From an uncultured Eubacteriales bacterium (lineage in GTDB: Bacteria > Bacillota > Clostridia > Oscillospirales > CAG-272): a DNA stretch of 47,248 nt. Positions 7,706 to 18,036 of this stretch are shown here, in pieces. Position 1 is the stretch's first letter; the number at the start of each line of letters is the position of its first letter. The stretch is from assembly GCA_902491535.1 (NCBI GenBank), contig CABUHS010000021.1, forward strand, positions 1 through 47,248. The letters are read 5' to 3'. The notes below the pieces were generated by a model. It had not been told where the DNA came from and ran no database searches. It saw only the letters and a program-made list of their open reading frames with translations. The translations under genes and the position numbers were made by a program.

Positions 7706-10700
7706 TCAAAGGTCAAAAAGAGTGATCTGATTTGTCGCGCTGAGTCCGTCAAGCGCCCCGTTATTCTGCAAAACATCGATAACAGCCTTCGATATCTGCG
7801 CTCTTATACGAAGCTCCTCTACAGACAGCACATCTCCTTCGTCACGCACACGCGCAATACTTTGCGCGGCGCTTTCTCCGAGCCCGTTCAGAGAAGAAAA
7901 CGGCAAACGTATCTTTCCGTTTTCCGGAAGAAATGCAAACGCATCAGATTTTTCAAAGCTTACCGGAAGGAACGCTACGCCTCTTGCCAATGCTTCGTTG
8001 GCAAGCTGGAGCGTTGCGGTCATTGCAGCCTCTTTCTGAGTCGCATCCTTTCCTTTCGCAGCTATTTCCTCAAGAGTCTTTTTTATGCCGGATCTTCCGC
8101 GCATTACTATCTCCGCGTCAAATCCTCCGGGCGCAGCGGAAAAGAACGCCGCGTAAAACACAAGAGGCATATGTATCTTATACCATGCAAGCCGGATCGC
8201 CGACATAGCATATGCCGCCGCGTGAGCCTTCGGAAACATGTATTTTATCTTTTTACACGATGCGATATACCAGTCAGGAACATCATGCTCTCTCATATTT
8301 TCTTCGTATTCCGGCTTAAGTCCCTTACCCTTTCGGACATCCTCCATTATCTTAAACGCGATTGCATTATCAAGTCCGTACTTCTGTATAAGAACAAGCA
8401 TGATACTGTCACGTGTTCCGATAACCTCGGATATATCGCATATTCCGTCACGGATAAGTTCCTGAGCATTACCGAGCCATACGTCAGTACCGTGCGTAAG
8501 TCCCTCTATCTGAAGCAGGTCGGCAAAGTTTTTCGGCTTTGCCTCCACAAGCACCTGCTGAACAAATCTTGTGCCGAACTCCGGAAGTCCGAGCGTTCCT
8601 ATATCACTGCCTATATCTTCCGAGCTTACGCCCAGAGGAGCGGTAGATTCAAACAAAGCATAAATAAGCGGATCGTTCATCGGAACATCCATAACCGATG
8701 TTCCGGAATATCTTTCAAGCATTTTATACTTTGTCGGAATATCGTGTCCGAGTTCGTCAAGCTTCAGTATTGTATCATGGAGATACGAGAATGCAAAGTG
8801 CGTCGTTATTATATTGGAACCCGCATCGTCAGCAGGATGCTGAACCGGTGTAAAATCGTATACATCGTATTCACGCGGAACAACGATAATACCTCCCGGA
8901 TGCTGACCTGTAGTACGCTTTACGCATATGCAATGCGCAATAAGACGGTTTATCTCCGCACGGTTTACCATCATTCCTTTATTTTCAAGATATTTTACAA
9001 CAAATCCGTAAGCGGTTTTATCGGCAAGCGTTCCGAGCGTACCCGCACGAAAGACGTTTTCTTCGCCGAAAAGCTGCTCAGTATATTTATGAACCTTTCC
9101 CTGTACTTCACCGGAAAAGTTAAGGTCGATATCAGGTGACTTATCTCCGTAGAATCCCAGGAATGTTTCGAACGGTATGTCGTGACCGTCATTTTTCATC
9201 AGCTTTCCGCAAACGGGACAGTTTTTGTCAGGCATATCAAATCCCGAACCGACAGTTCCGTCCGTAACAAACTCGCTGTACTTACATTCAGGGCAATAAT
9301 AATGCGGCGGAAGAGGGTTAACCTCTGAAATACCAGCCATTGATGCGACAAACGATGAGCCGACCGAACCTCTCGATCCGACAAGATATCCCTCGCTCTC
9401 GCTGTACTGCACAAGCTTCTGCGCGATCATATAAAGCACAGCAAATCCGTGCTTTATTATAGCGGTAAGTTCTTTGTCAAGCCGGTCATGAACTACATAA
9501 GGAAGAGGATCGCCGTAAAGCGATTTCGCCCGAGCCCAACACATATTCTGAAGGTCATCCTCCGCGCCGTCCATTTTAGGCGTAAATGTTCCTTTAGGTA
9601 TAGGACGGACGTCGCCTATCCAGCTCGCCACAAGATTTGTATTCGTTACAACGACTTCATACGCTTTTTCAGGTGTAAGATAGTCAAATTCCTTTAACAT
9701 TTCCTCCGTAGTTCGGAAATACAGTCCCGTCTTTCTTCCGAAATCCTTAAACTTCATTCCGGCAAGGAGTATCTGTCTGTATATCTCATCCTCCTCGTCC
9801 ATGAAATGCGCGTCGCCTGTTGCAACTACCGGCTTACCGGATTTTTCTCCGAGTTCGATGATCTTTCTGTTTATCTCGCGAAGCCCTTCCTCGTCTGCGA
9901 CGCTTCCGTTATCAAGCAGATATCCGTTATTGCAAAGCGGCATTATCTCCAGATAATCGAAGAAATCACATATTTCGAGAAGCTCGGACTGTGTCTTACC
10001 GTCAAGGATCGCTTTATACAACAGCCCGTCGGAACATGCAGAACCTATGACCAAGCCATCTCTGTATTGTTCCAGCACAGTTTTGGGAATACGCGGATGT
10101 TTCGAATAATAGTTAAGATATCCCATCGAAACAAGCTTATACAGATTTTTGAGTCCTGCCTGATCTTTGACAAGTATCGTCATGTGATTTGAACGCAGCT
10201 TTTTAGGATCGACATTGTCGCTCATGACGCTTTCCATACTGCGTATATCGAGAACACCCTCGCTCCGCAGCTTATCCGTCATCTTAAAGAATATGGCGGC
10301 AAGCATTTCAGCATCATCCGACGCCCGGTGGTGGTTGAACTCACCGAGCCCGAAATAATCGGCAAGCGTATCAAGCTTATGCTTTTTCAGATCACTGTTG
10401 ACATATCTCGACATTGCAACGGTATCGAGAAATGAATTCTCAAATTCAATACCGTTTTGTTCGCATACTCTCCGTATAAAGGATGTATCAAAGCCGGCGT
10501 TATGTGCGATAAGCATATTTCCGTCCGCAAATTCAAGAAAAGCTTTTACCGCTTCCGCCTCTGAAGGCGCTCCGGCGACCATTTCATCGGTAATTCCTGT
10601 CAGCTCGGTTATTTTTTCGGGAATATGTTCTCCCGGATCGACAAAGGTATTAAATACCTCAAGTGTTTTTCCGTCCTTCACCCTTACAGCACCGATCTCG

Positions 10701-12148
10701 GTTATATGGTTATTAGCTGCGGAAAGTCCTGTAGTCTCAATATCGAACACCGTAAAAGTATCGGTAAATTTTATTCCGTTATCTTTTCCGTAAAATGCCC
10801 TCGCAGTATCGTCAACAAAATACGCCTCAATTCCGTAGATGACCTTCATTCCGAGATCGTCCGCCGCGCTCATGGCGATCGGAAATCCCTGCACATTACC
10901 ATGATCGGTTATCGCAACCGCACTATGTCCCCACGAATGAGCCATTTTTACGACGTCCGCCGGAGACATTATAGCATCCATCTGAGACAGATGCGTATGA
11001 AGATGCAGTTCCACTCTTTTTTCAGGTGCATTATCGCTGCGGCGCACGCGTTTTATCTTCATTATATCCGTAGGATGAATCGTAAGTTCACCGTCATAAT
11101 TATCTATCTTTACAGATCCACGCACCGCCGCGCATATGAATTTGGGCATTGCACCGGGTTTCTCCGGCTTTTTAGGTATTGCCTTCAGAATCGGTCCTGC
11201 TTTTTCCGCAGAAAGTATCATCTTAACATTTATAGACGAATGATTATCACTCAGCGCGCAGGTAAGCGTTATCTTAGTCTTATCGCGTGATTCGCGCGAC
11301 TCTGCCCAAAACAGTTCTCCGACAGCGACGACATTTCTTCTTGTCCCCGTGATACATTCTATGGGAGTTGGATTTACGGCAAATGTATCTCCCATTATAA
11401 CCGACGGATCGGAAATATCAAATGTCATATTTCCGATTTTGAATACATCGTCGGTAAAGTACGTTATCTTACTGTCCGGATCGGTGTTATCGCCATCCGC
11501 CGCAGCTCCTTCTACAGACGAGTATTTAGGAAGCAATGAGCGCGCGTCCTCCGGTTCTGCAGCTGTATTTTTTTGCGCGGCAACAGCAGCCGCGGCCGCC
11601 GACTCCGTATACATATTCTTAAGGGCTTCATTCTGACGGCTGCTGTAACGAGCGTATTCCTCGTCATAATTATCATCACGCAATATTTCAGTACTTACCG
11701 TAAGTCCGAATTCATTCTGAATGATATTGCTTATGACTTCGGGCGTTCTTGCATCGTACAGAAGATTTATTCCTCCGTCACTGAAGCCTATCCTAACCGT
11801 AAGATGCCCATCAATCAGTTCATATGTATATTTATCAAAAAAGCCGCGCGAGACGATTCCGGTACGTTCGGCTTCTGTAAGAACCTGCGGAATATAAGAG
11901 CGAGAAAACGTATCCGGAGGATATGACGGCAAAATAACAAACCGTGAGAGTTCGTATGCCTGCTTGACTCCGGATTCTATTTCATAAAGATCCTTTTTTT
12001 CGACCGGCTCCGGAAAAGACATCCTGATCTCAGCTATCCGTTTTTCACGGTTTATCTTTACACCGAGATTTTCTCCTGCGGAAAGAATTCTTGCCTGTCT
12101 GTCCGTAGGCGCATATCTGTTAAACAGTTCTAAGAAGGTTTTGGACAT
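7706..12148 (-). CDS. polC: DNA polymerase III alpha subunit, Gram-positive PolC type
   Basis: A 1480-residue replicative polymerase with built-in proofreading. Order of domains: N-terminal region and OB fold up to about residue 370; PHP domain starting at residue 378 (ELHLHTHLSQMDA, AITDHGN) and interrupted by the DEDD exonuclease (FDIETTGLS near residue 468, HNAGFDTSF, HHRASDDAE); a zinc module with CPECKYSEF near 951 and CPVCGKLM; the catalytic core with SPDIDLNFSGE near 1003; then the C-terminal helix-hairpin-helix and tail. Length is normal for the family. It is the last gene of the rpsB-to-polC cluster, 42 bases after ispG, as in many Bacillota. The ribosome site AAGGA is somewhat distant from ATG 12148. 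Confidence 0.98.
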   Translation of the reverse strand: MSKTFLELFNRYAPTDRQARILSAGENLGVKINREKRIAEIRMSFPEPVEKKDLYEIESGVKQAYELSRFVILPSYPPDTFSRSYIPQVLTEAERTGIVSRGFFDKYTYELIDGHLTVRIGFSDGGINLLYDARTPEVISNIIQNEFGLTVSTEILRDDNYDEEYARYSSRQNEALKNMYTESAAAAAVAAQKNTAAEPEDARSLLPKYSSVEGAAADGDNTDPDSKITYFTDDVFKIGNMTFDISDPSVIMGDTFAVNPTPIECITGTRRNVVAVGELFWAESRESRDKTKITLTCALSDNHSSINVKMILSAEKAGPILKAIPKKPEKPGAMPKFICAAVRGSVKIDNYDGELTIHPTDIMKIKRVRRSDNAPEKRVELHLHTHLSQMDAIMSPADVVKMAHSWGHSAVAITDHGNVQGFPIAMSAADDLGMKVIYGIEAYFVDDTARAFYGKDNGIKFTDTFTVFDIETTGLSAANNHITEIGAVRVKDGKTLEVFNTFVDPGEHIPEKITELTGITDEMVAGAPSEAEAVKAFLEFADGNMLIAHNAGFDTSFIRRVCEQNGIEFENSFLDTVAMSRYVNSDLKKHKLDTLADYFGLGEFNHHRASDDAEMLAAIFFKMTDKLRSEGVLDIRSMESVMSDNVDPKKLRSNHMTILVKDQAGLKNLYKLVSMGYLNYYSKHPRIPKTVLEQYRDGLVIGSACSDGLLYKAILDGKTQSELLEICDFFDYLEIMPLCNNGYLLDNGSVADEEGLREINRKIIELGEKSGKPVVATGDAHFMDEEDEIYRQILLAGMKFKDFGRKTGLYFRTTEEMLKEFDYLTPEKAYEVVVTNTNLVASWIGDVRPIPKGTFTPKMDGAEDDLQNMCWARAKSLYGDPLPYVVHDRLDKELTAIIKHGFAVLYMIAQKLVQYSESEGYLVGSRGSVGSSFVASMAGISEVNPLPPHYYCPECKYSEFVTDGTVGSGFDMPDKNCPVCGKLMKNDGHDIPFETFLGFYGDKSPDIDLNFSGEVQGKVHKYTEQLFGEENVFRAGTLGTLADKTAYGFVVKYLENKGMMVNRAEINRLIAHCICVKRTTGQHPGGIIVVPREYDVYDFTPVQHPADDAGSNIITTHFAFSYLHDTILKLDELGHDIPTKYKMLERYSGTSVMDVPMNDPLIYALFESTAPLGVSSEDIGSDIGTLGLPEFGTRFVQQVLVEAKPKNFADLLQIEGLTHGTDVWLGNAQELIRDGICDISEVIGTRDSIMLVLIQKYGLDNAIAFKIMEDVRKGKGLKPEYEENMREHDVPDWYIASCKKIKYMFPKAHAAAYAMSAIRLAWYKIHMPLVFYAAFFSAAPGGFDAEIVMRGRSGIKKTLEEIAAKGKDATQKEAAMTATLQLANEALARGVAFLPVSFEKSDAFAFLPENGKIRLPFSSLNGLGESAAQSIARVRDEGDVLSVEELRIRAQISKAVIDVLQNNGALDGLSATNQITLFDL

Positions 12149-12190
12149 ATCAGTTACAATTCCTTTTGTTTACAGTTACATCGATCGTGT

Positions 12191-13294
12191 TCAGCACGTT
12201 TTTACCGAACCGTACTTAACACACATATTCAAAAGAGTTTCTATTATTTCAGTTTCTTTCACCTTGCGTATAATTTCTCCGCCCTCAAATATAAGTCCGC
12301 ATCCGTCGCCGCAGGCAACACCGAAGTCCGCTTCGCGAGCCTCTCCCGGACCGTTTACGGCACATCCCATTATCGCAACTTTTATACGCTTTTTACAGTT
12401 AAGCTCTTCGGAGCGGCTTTCAAACTCATTTACAAGAGATATCAGATCGACTGCTGTACGTCCGCATGTCGGGCACGAAACAACCTCTATACCGCCTTCT
12501 GATATTCCGACAGTATCTAGAAGCCGTCTGCCTTCATATATTTCCTCGACAGGATCAGCCGTCAGAGAAACGCGGATAGTATCGCCTATACCGTCGCAAA
12601 GCAACGAGCCTATACCGACTGCGCTCTTCATCACGCCCCGACGCTTTGTTCCTGCCTCGGTCACGCCGAGATGTAAGGGATAGTCGACAGCATCGGAAAG
12701 CATGCGGTACGCTCCTATCATTGTACGCAGATCGGAAGATTTGACCGATATAACAATATCATCGAAATCGAATTTGCGGAGCAGCGAAACATGGTACATA
12801 GCGCTCTCATACAGCGCTTCCGATGTCGGCGCACCGTATTTTGCAAGGATATTTTTCTCAAGCGATCCGCTGTTGACGCCTATTCTTATCGGCACCGAAT
12901 TTTCTCTGCATGCAGAAACGACAGCCTTTATACGGTCCTCACTGCCGATATTTCCGGGGTTTATTCTTATCTTATCCGCTCCGGCGGCTACCGATTCTAT
13001 CGCAGCTTTATAATCAAAGTGTATATCTGCTACAAGCGGCACTCTGACGCCGGACTCGCGAAGAAATGAGAACACCGACGCATTCTCAGGCCGGGGTACC
13101 GTAAGTCTGACTATATCCGCTCCCGCCTTTTCAAGTTCGCGAGTCTGTTTAAGGACTGCATCAAAGTCATCGGTCGGAACATTAAGCATCGATTGTACCG
13201 ATACAGGAGAATCTCCTCCGACGTATATTTTTTCAGTTCCGTCACGTCCCAGCGTTACCTTCCGGGTTCTTTTTCTCAGTTCGGAATAATTCAT
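12191..13294 (-). CDS. ispG: 4-hydroxy-3-methylbut-2-enyl diphosphate synthase (IspG/GcpE)
   Basis: A 367-residue cytoplasmic iron-sulfur enzyme. It converts 2-C-methyl-erythritol 2,4-cyclodiphosphate to HMBPP, the penultimate step of the MEP isoprenoid route. The [4Fe-4S] ligands are visible in SCPTCGRT (near residue 271) and MGCAVNGPGEA (near residue 309). The N-terminal TIM-barrel part contains GGDSPVSVQSM and DIVRLTVPRPE. It has the short bacterial form without the plant-type insertion. ATG 13294 follows AAGGAAG. The gene lies 22 bases after rseP, and another MEP gene (dxr) is two genes upstream. Confidence 0.97.
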   Translation of the reverse strand: MNYSELRKRTRKVTLGRDGTEKIYVGGDSPVSVQSMLNVPTDDFDAVLKQTRELEKAGADIVRLTVPRPENASVFSFLRESGVRVPLVADIHFDYKAAIESVAAGADKIRINPGNIGSEDRIKAVVSACRENSVPIRIGVNSGSLEKNILAKYGAPTSEALYESAMYHVSLLRKFDFDDIVISVKSSDLRTMIGAYRMLSDAVDYPLHLGVTEAGTKRRGVMKSAVGIGSLLCDGIGDTIRVSLTADPVEEIYEGRRLLDTVGISEGGIEVVSCPTCGRTAVDLISLVNEFESRSEELNCKKRIKVAIMGCAVNGPGEAREADFGVACGDGCGLIFEGGEIIRKVKETEIIETLLNMCVKYGSVKTC

Positions 13295-13316
13295 ATCAAA
13301 AACTTCCTTAAATTTA

Positions 13317-14369
13317 TTACAATATTCCCGATATCAGTTTGCTTATATCCCCGAATGTTATAACCGCCATCAAAAGAAGCAGCAATACCATCCCTGCAAG
13401 ATGTACGTATCCCTCATACTTAGGATCGATAGGCTTACCTCTCAGTAATTCAAGTATCATAAAGAAGAATCTTCCTCCGTCAAGCGCCGGAAGCGGAAGA
13501 AGATTTACTATACCGAGATTGAGGGCAATAACCGCACAGAAATACATGAAGTTAACCGGTCCTGCTTTAGCTGCGCTTCCGATCTCCTTTGTTATTCCTA
13601 CGGGACCGGATACCTGCTCCATTCCATATCTTCCGCTCACAAGATCAAAAAGCGATTCCCATATCATCTTCACATACGATCCCGACTGCCAGAATGTTTG
13701 TTTAACTACGTTTCCCGGAGTTTTTGGCTCGGCATAAACATAAAAATCAAGATCTCCCATTACAACACCGGATGACGTCGCGGTGGGAAATACAACATTA
13801 TTTAAAACGACCGTTTCGCCGTCCCGTTCAACTGTAACATCGATCGGTTCATATGCATCGTGCATTATCTCATAGGCAAGTTCTGTAGAGGTGTGGACAC
13901 GCGTGTTGCCTATCTTTACGATTATATCATTCTCACGCAGACCGCTCTGCATGGTTACTGCGTTATCAGATTCAAACTTATAAATAACCGTGGAACCGAG
14001 ATTAGGACTTGATACTACCATTACAAAAACAAGAATAAAGCCGAGCAGCAAATTCATTACCGATCCTGCAAGTACGATTATCATTCGCTGCCAGACAGGC
14101 TTTGTATTGAATGAATCAGGTCCGTATTCGTTACTGTCCTCGCCCTTCATACTGACAAAGCCGCCTATCGGCAATGCCCTGAGTGAATATGCCGTGCCAC
14201 TTTTTTTTGACACCTTTGATACAAGCTTCGGACCCATGCCGATCGAAAATTCATTTATACCGACGCCGAAAATGCGTGCTGTGATAAAATGACCGAATTC
14301 GTGAATAAGAATCAGTGTTCCGAAAACCGCAAGCGCGATCAGAATGGTTATTACGACAGACATATTCAA
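13317..14369 (-). CDS. rseP: RseP-type intramembrane site-2 metalloprotease
   Basis: A 350-residue membrane zinc protease of the RseP/RasP type, which cleaves transmembrane segments such as anti-sigma factors and signal peptides. The zinc motif HEFGH lies near residues 24-28 in the first membrane helix. A single PDZ domain occupies the middle (about residues 125-205, with GLRENDIIVKIG). The third zinc ligand motif PLPALDGGRF lies near residue 293, followed by the last helices. ATG 14369 follows GGGAGGGG. A 158-base gap to dxr upstream is the longest inside this part of the cluster and contains a hairpin (14430-14461), so an internal promoter or attenuation is possible. Confidence 0.95.
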   Translation of the reverse strand: MNMSVVITILIALAVFGTLILIHEFGHFITARIFGVGINEFSIGMGPKLVSKVSKKSGTAYSLRALPIGGFVSMKGEDSNEYGPDSFNTKPVWQRMIIVLAGSVMNLLLGFILVFVMVVSSPNLGSTVIYKFESDNAVTMQSGLRENDIIVKIGNTRVHTSTELAYEIMHDAYEPIDVTVERDGETVVLNNVVFPTATSSGVVMGDLDFYVYAEPKTPGNVVKQTFWQSGSYVKMIWESLFDLVSGRYGMEQVSGPVGITKEIGSAAKAGPVNFMYFCAVIALNLGIVNLLPLPALDGGRFFFMILELLRGKPIDPKYEGYVHLAGMVLLLLLMAVITFGDISKLISGIL

Positions 14370-14527
14370 ACCCCTCCCGGATCAATAAAATCAAAATCAA
14401 AAATTAATATACTTATATAGTATAACTGCCGGTACAAAGCAGTATGTATACTCCTGTACCGACAGTATAAAAAACAAGATAATCATAGCACCATCAGCAC
14501 ACATATCGCACCGCACTGCCGGTGATA

Positions 14528-15709
14528 TCACATTACAAGTCCGTCTATCTCTTTTCGCGCCGACATATCGGCTTCCTTTATATCGTCAAGCGAAGGAGAA
14601 CTTATTTCCGGACATTTCTGTTCCACAGTTATAACATGGCGGAAAATATCGGTAAAGCTTTCGAGCTTTCCGGACAGGAAATGTTCTACCGCACGCTCAT
14701 TAGCCGCGTTCAGCACCGCAGGAACTATTCCTCCCCGTCTGAGCGCGTCGTACGCAAGGTCAAGCAACGGAAATGTAGCTGTATCAGGCTCAAAAAAAGA
14801 AAGCGATGCAATCTTTGTCAGATCAAGACGCTCTATTACCGCATCTCCGCGTCTCGGATAATTCAGCGCATACGATATGCACATTCTCATATCCGGAACG
14901 GCAAGCTGCGCAAGCACCGCATTATCAGTATATTCCACCATGGAATGGATTATGCTCTCAGGATGAACAACAACCCGGATACTGTCGGCGTCAAGAGAAT
15001 AAAGCTTTGCTGCTTCAATAACTTCAAGACCTTTATTCATCAGAGTAGCGCAGTCAACGGTTATCTTTGGTCCCATCTTCCATGTAGGATGTGCAAGCGC
15101 CTGCTTTTTTGTAACCGAGGAAAGCTGCTCAGGCGTATACCCTCTGAACGGACCTCCCGAAGCTGTCAGTATTACAGACTTCACCTCATCTGCGCGTTTT
15201 CCTACCGAATTTATACACTGGAAGACAGCACAGTGTTCACTGTCAACCGGGAGTATACGGCATCCGTGCTTCTCAGCCGCAGACATAACTATATCTCCTG
15301 CCGCTACAAGAGTTTCCTTATTTGCAAGAGCAACGTCATGTCCTGCCTCAATAGCGGCAAGCGTCGGATAAAGTCCTGCAAATCCGGACGTCGAATTAAA
15401 AACGGTATCTGCCTCTGGAATCCCGGCAGCAATAACCGCTGCGTCTTCTCCGGATATAACTTCAACGCCTTCGATATCCGATACCGAAAGTTTCAGCTCC
15501 TTTGCCGCCTTTTCATCACGAACAGCGCATATACGCGGTCTGAATTTACGTATCTGCTGTTCAAGAAGTTCTACATTTGACGATGCTGAAATCGCCGCAA
15601 CACGCACGCCGCTTCGCTCGGCAACATCGAGCGTCTGTCTTCCGACAGAACCGGTCGAACCGAGTACCGCTATTGTTTTGTCTTTAACTGCCTTATTTTG
15701 ATCTGTCAT
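14528..15709 (-). CDS. dxr: 1-deoxy-D-xylulose 5-phosphate reductoisomerase (Dxr/IspC)
   Basis: A 393-residue NADPH-dependent enzyme that makes 2-C-methyl-D-erythritol 4-phosphate, the first committed step of the MEP pathway and the target of fosmidomycin. Residues 13-20 (VLGSTGSVG) form the nucleotide-binding loop. LANKETLVAAG, PVDSEHCAVFQC and TASGGPFRG are the conserved metal- and substrate-binding segments. PTWKMGPKITVDCATLMNKG marks the catalytic-loop region. Length is typical. It is 29 bases from cdsA. Together with ispG in the same cluster it shows the cell uses the MEP route to feed UppS. Confidence 0.97.
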   Translation of the reverse strand: MTDQNKAVKDKTIAVLGSTGSVGRQTLDVAERSGVRVAAISASSNVELLEQQIRKFRPRICAVRDEKAAKELKLSVSDIEGVEVISGEDAAVIAAGIPEADTVFNSTSGFAGLYPTLAAIEAGHDVALANKETLVAAGDIVMSAAEKHGCRILPVDSEHCAVFQCINSVGKRADEVKSVILTASGGPFRGYTPEQLSSVTKKQALAHPTWKMGPKITVDCATLMNKGLEVIEAAKLYSLDADSIRVVVHPESIIHSMVEYTDNAVLAQLAVPDMRMCISYALNYPRRGDAVIERLDLTKIASLSFFEPDTATFPLLDLAYDALRRGGIVPAVLNAANERAVEHFLSGKLESFTDIFRHVITVEQKCPEISSPSLDDIKEADMSARKEIDGLVM

Positions 15710-15738
15710 TACAAAAACCTTTTCTGCAATCCTCCGCG

Positions 15739-16590
15739 TCAGATACTGAGATTAAGCATCGACGAGCCGAAAAACGGAAAAATCATATAGAAAATATAAA
15801 CGAGCGAGGTAACGGCAATGGTACTGTCAAATCTATCCAATATTCCTCCATGTCCCGGAAGAATTATTCCGTAATCTTTTATTCCGTAATTTCGTTTTAC
15901 CATAGACATGATAAGATCACCGCACTGAGCGACAAGAGAGATCAGTGCGCCGATAGTTCCGATAAGGATATAGTTTACCGAAACATCGAGTACGGTAGTG
16001 CATACGACTCCGTATATTATACCCGCCGCCGCGGAACATACTATCGCACCGACAGCGCCTTCAATCGTTTTCTTTGGGCTGACGTCAGGTATAAGCTTAT
16101 GCTTTCCGAAGATCCATCCCGAAAAATACGCGAAAGTATCACTTACCCAAGGCATTACAAGCGCCATAAGATACAAAAGTGTGCCGTGTTCCATATCTCT
16201 CAGACGTACGAGCGCTGCAAATCCGAAAGTGACATATATCATCATAACCGTCAGAACTGCGGCATCGTCAAATTTGATCTTCCCTTTTGAAAAAACCGCC
16301 ACCGAAAACAAAATCATTATATAAATGAAGTAGTGAAAAAACACCACAGTTATAAAGCTCTCGTTTCCGTATCCTCCGGCACGTGTAAATATAGATACGG
16401 ACAAAGCAAGTGCATATGTAGGAACTGCGGCAAAAAGATTCTTCTTAAGTCCGACACATCCCAAAAGCTCATACGCTGAAAGAACAGAAAGAAAACATAT
16501 AAGAACTAAAAAAGCAGCTGTACGGGAATATATAAGAAATGGTATAAGTATAGCAACTGCAATCACCGCTGTTATTATTCGCTGTCTCAA
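15739..16590 (-). CDS. cdsA: Phosphatidate cytidylyltransferase (CdsA)
   Basis: A 283-residue polytopic membrane enzyme that makes CDP-diacylglycerol from phosphatidic acid and CTP for phospholipid synthesis. About seven or eight hydrophobic segments are visible. The family signature lies near the C-terminus: SPKKTIEGAVG, then IILPGHGGILDRFDS with its conserved Asp residues for metal binding. It sits between uppS and dxr, 48 and 29 bases away, as in the conserved Bacillota cluster. Confidence 0.95.
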   Translation of the reverse strand: MRQRIITAVIAVAILIPFLIYSRTAAFLVLICFLSVLSAYELLGCVGLKKNLFAAVPTYALALSVSIFTRAGGYGNESFITVVFFHYFIYIMILFSVAVFSKGKIKFDDAAVLTVMMIYVTFGFAALVRLRDMEHGTLLYLMALVMPWVSDTFAYFSGWIFGKHKLIPDVSPKKTIEGAVGAIVCSAAAGIIYGVVCTTVLDVSVNYILIGTIGALISLVAQCGDLIMSMVKRNYGIKDYGIILPGHGGILDRFDSTIAVTSLVYIFYMIFPFFGSSMLNLSI

Positions 16591-16638
16591 GTTCGGTACC
16601 TCACTTAAATAGCATTTATAGCCTTGATTGATCTTCTC

Positions 16639-17460
16639 TTATTCGGATGCTCCGACAGTAGATTCAACTCCTCCGAATCTGCGTTTGCGGGACATAAACT
16701 CATTCAAATCGTCATTTACATTTTCCGGACGGTAATCGGGCCACAGTACGCGGCTGAACACAAGCTCAGAATATGACGATTGCCAAAGCAGGAAATTAGA
16801 CAGACGCAGATCGCCCGCAGTTCTGACAATAAGATCGGGATCCGGGCATCCTGCCGTGTACAGATGTCTTTCAATATCGTCTTCGCTGACCGAAGTATCA
16901 CCGGACATCATTTTTTCCTTAATAGCTTCGTTCACGGCGTGAACAAGCTCGGAACGTCCTCCGTAATTAAGCGCTATATTGAGTACACGGTCATAGCAAG
17001 AGGATTCACGGTCAAGCTGTGCAATAATGTCTTTCGTTTTTTTATCAAATACCGATACATCGCCTATAACAACGAAATGAACCTTTTTTTCATGTATGAC
17101 TTTAAGCGCCCTTTTCAGATACTGTCTGAGTATAAGAAGTATAGCATCGACCTCATGCTTAGGTCTCTTCCAATTCTCGGTGGAAAAAGCATAAACCGTA
17201 ACATACTTTATTCCGATATCAGCACAGTATTCGACCACACGCTCAAAAGAATCCATGCCAACCTTATGCCCTGATTCTCTCGGAAGTCCCCTGGAGGTTG
17301 CCCAACGTCCGTTTCCGTCCATTATAAACGCGATATGCCGTATTCCGCCTTTTTTTACGATCTTTGTTCCTGCCGCAAGAATATTGCTGTCTACGCCGTA
17401 GCTGTTAATAACATACGGCGCAGATGCACTTACGGAAATTTTATTATCCGATTCCGTCAT
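16639..17460 (-). CDS. uppS: Undecaprenyl diphosphate synthase (cis-prenyltransferase)
   Basis: A 273-residue cytoplasmic enzyme that extends farnesyl diphosphate with isopentenyl diphosphate to C55 undecaprenyl diphosphate. HIAFIMDGNGRWATSRG near residues 42-58 carries the catalytic Asp and the diphosphate-binding residues. VTVYAFSTENWKRP near residue 95 and the RTAGDLRLSNFLLWQSSYSE segment near residue 215 complete the signature. The N-terminus has about 35 extra residues before the homologous core. Its ATG overlaps the frr stop by four bases (ATGA), indicating translational coupling. Confidence 0.97.
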   Translation of the reverse strand: MTESDNKISVSASAPYVINSYGVDSNILAAGTKIVKKGGIRHIAFIMDGNGRWATSRGLPRESGHKVGMDSFERVVEYCADIGIKYVTVYAFSTENWKRPKHEVDAILLILRQYLKRALKVIHEKKVHFVVIGDVSVFDKKTKDIIAQLDRESSCYDRVLNIALNYGGRSELVHAVNEAIKEKMMSGDTSVSEDDIERHLYTAGCPDPDLIVRTAGDLRLSNFLLWQSSYSELVFSRVLWPDYRPENVNDDLNEFMSRKRRFGGVESTVGASE

Positions 17461-18011
17461 ATAGCCATTATTTCTTTTTTCTTAGCGTCTGTAAGCTTAT
17501 CTATATCTTTGATATACTTATCCGTAAGATCCTGAACAGACTTTTCAGACTGCTTCTGCTCATCCTCTGTCATCTCTCCGCTCTTTTTCATATCCTTGCA
17601 CTTATCGTTTGCTTCACGGCGGATGTTACGGATAGAAACCTTAGCTTCTTCGCCCATTTTCTCGGTCTGCTTTGTAATATCGCGGCGGCGTTCCTCTGTA
17701 AGCGGCGGGAATGAAAGGCGGATCACCTTTCCGTCATTTGCAGGAGTAATACCGATATCCGATGCCTGAATAGCCTTATCGATCTCTTTGAGCATCTTGG
17801 CTTCCCAAGGCTGAATAACGATAGTACGCGCATCTGTCACCTTGACCTCAGCAACGTTATTTATAGGCGTAGGACTGCCGTAGTAATCCACATTAACTTT
17901 CTGAAGAACGGCAGGATTTGCACGTCCGACACGGATTCCGGCAAGATCGTTTTCATATACTCCGACGCTCTTTTTCATTTTCTCTTCAAATGTTTTTATA
18001 TCAAGCTTCAT
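17457..18011 (-). CDS. frr: Ribosome recycling factor
   Basis: A 184-residue protein that works with EF-G to split post-termination ribosomes. The whole length matches the family: the N-terminal helix with RVGRANPAVLQKVNVDYYG, the small domain with PINNVAEV and TIVIQPWEA, then VIRLSFPPLTEERR and the long charged helices (RNIRREANDKCKDMKK). ATG 18011 follows an AAGGAG-type site. It lies 25 bases after pyrH and overlaps uppS by four bases. Confidence 0.98.
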   Translation of the reverse strand: MKLDIKTFEEKMKKSVGVYENDLAGIRVGRANPAVLQKVNVDYYGSPTPINNVAEVKVTDARTIVIQPWEAKMLKEIDKAIQASDIGITPANDGKVIRLSFPPLTEERRRDITKQTEKMGEEAKVSIRNIRREANDKCKDMKKSGEMTEDEQKQSEKSVQDLTDKYIKDIDKLTDAKKKEIMAI

Positions 18012-18036
18012 GGTAACTTTCTCCTTTATATATTTT

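Noticed and set aside
7862..9139. 425-codon plus-strand frame opposite polC
   Set aside because: It is a shadow of polC, rich in Arg, Cys and Tyr, without domain resemblance or ribosome site.
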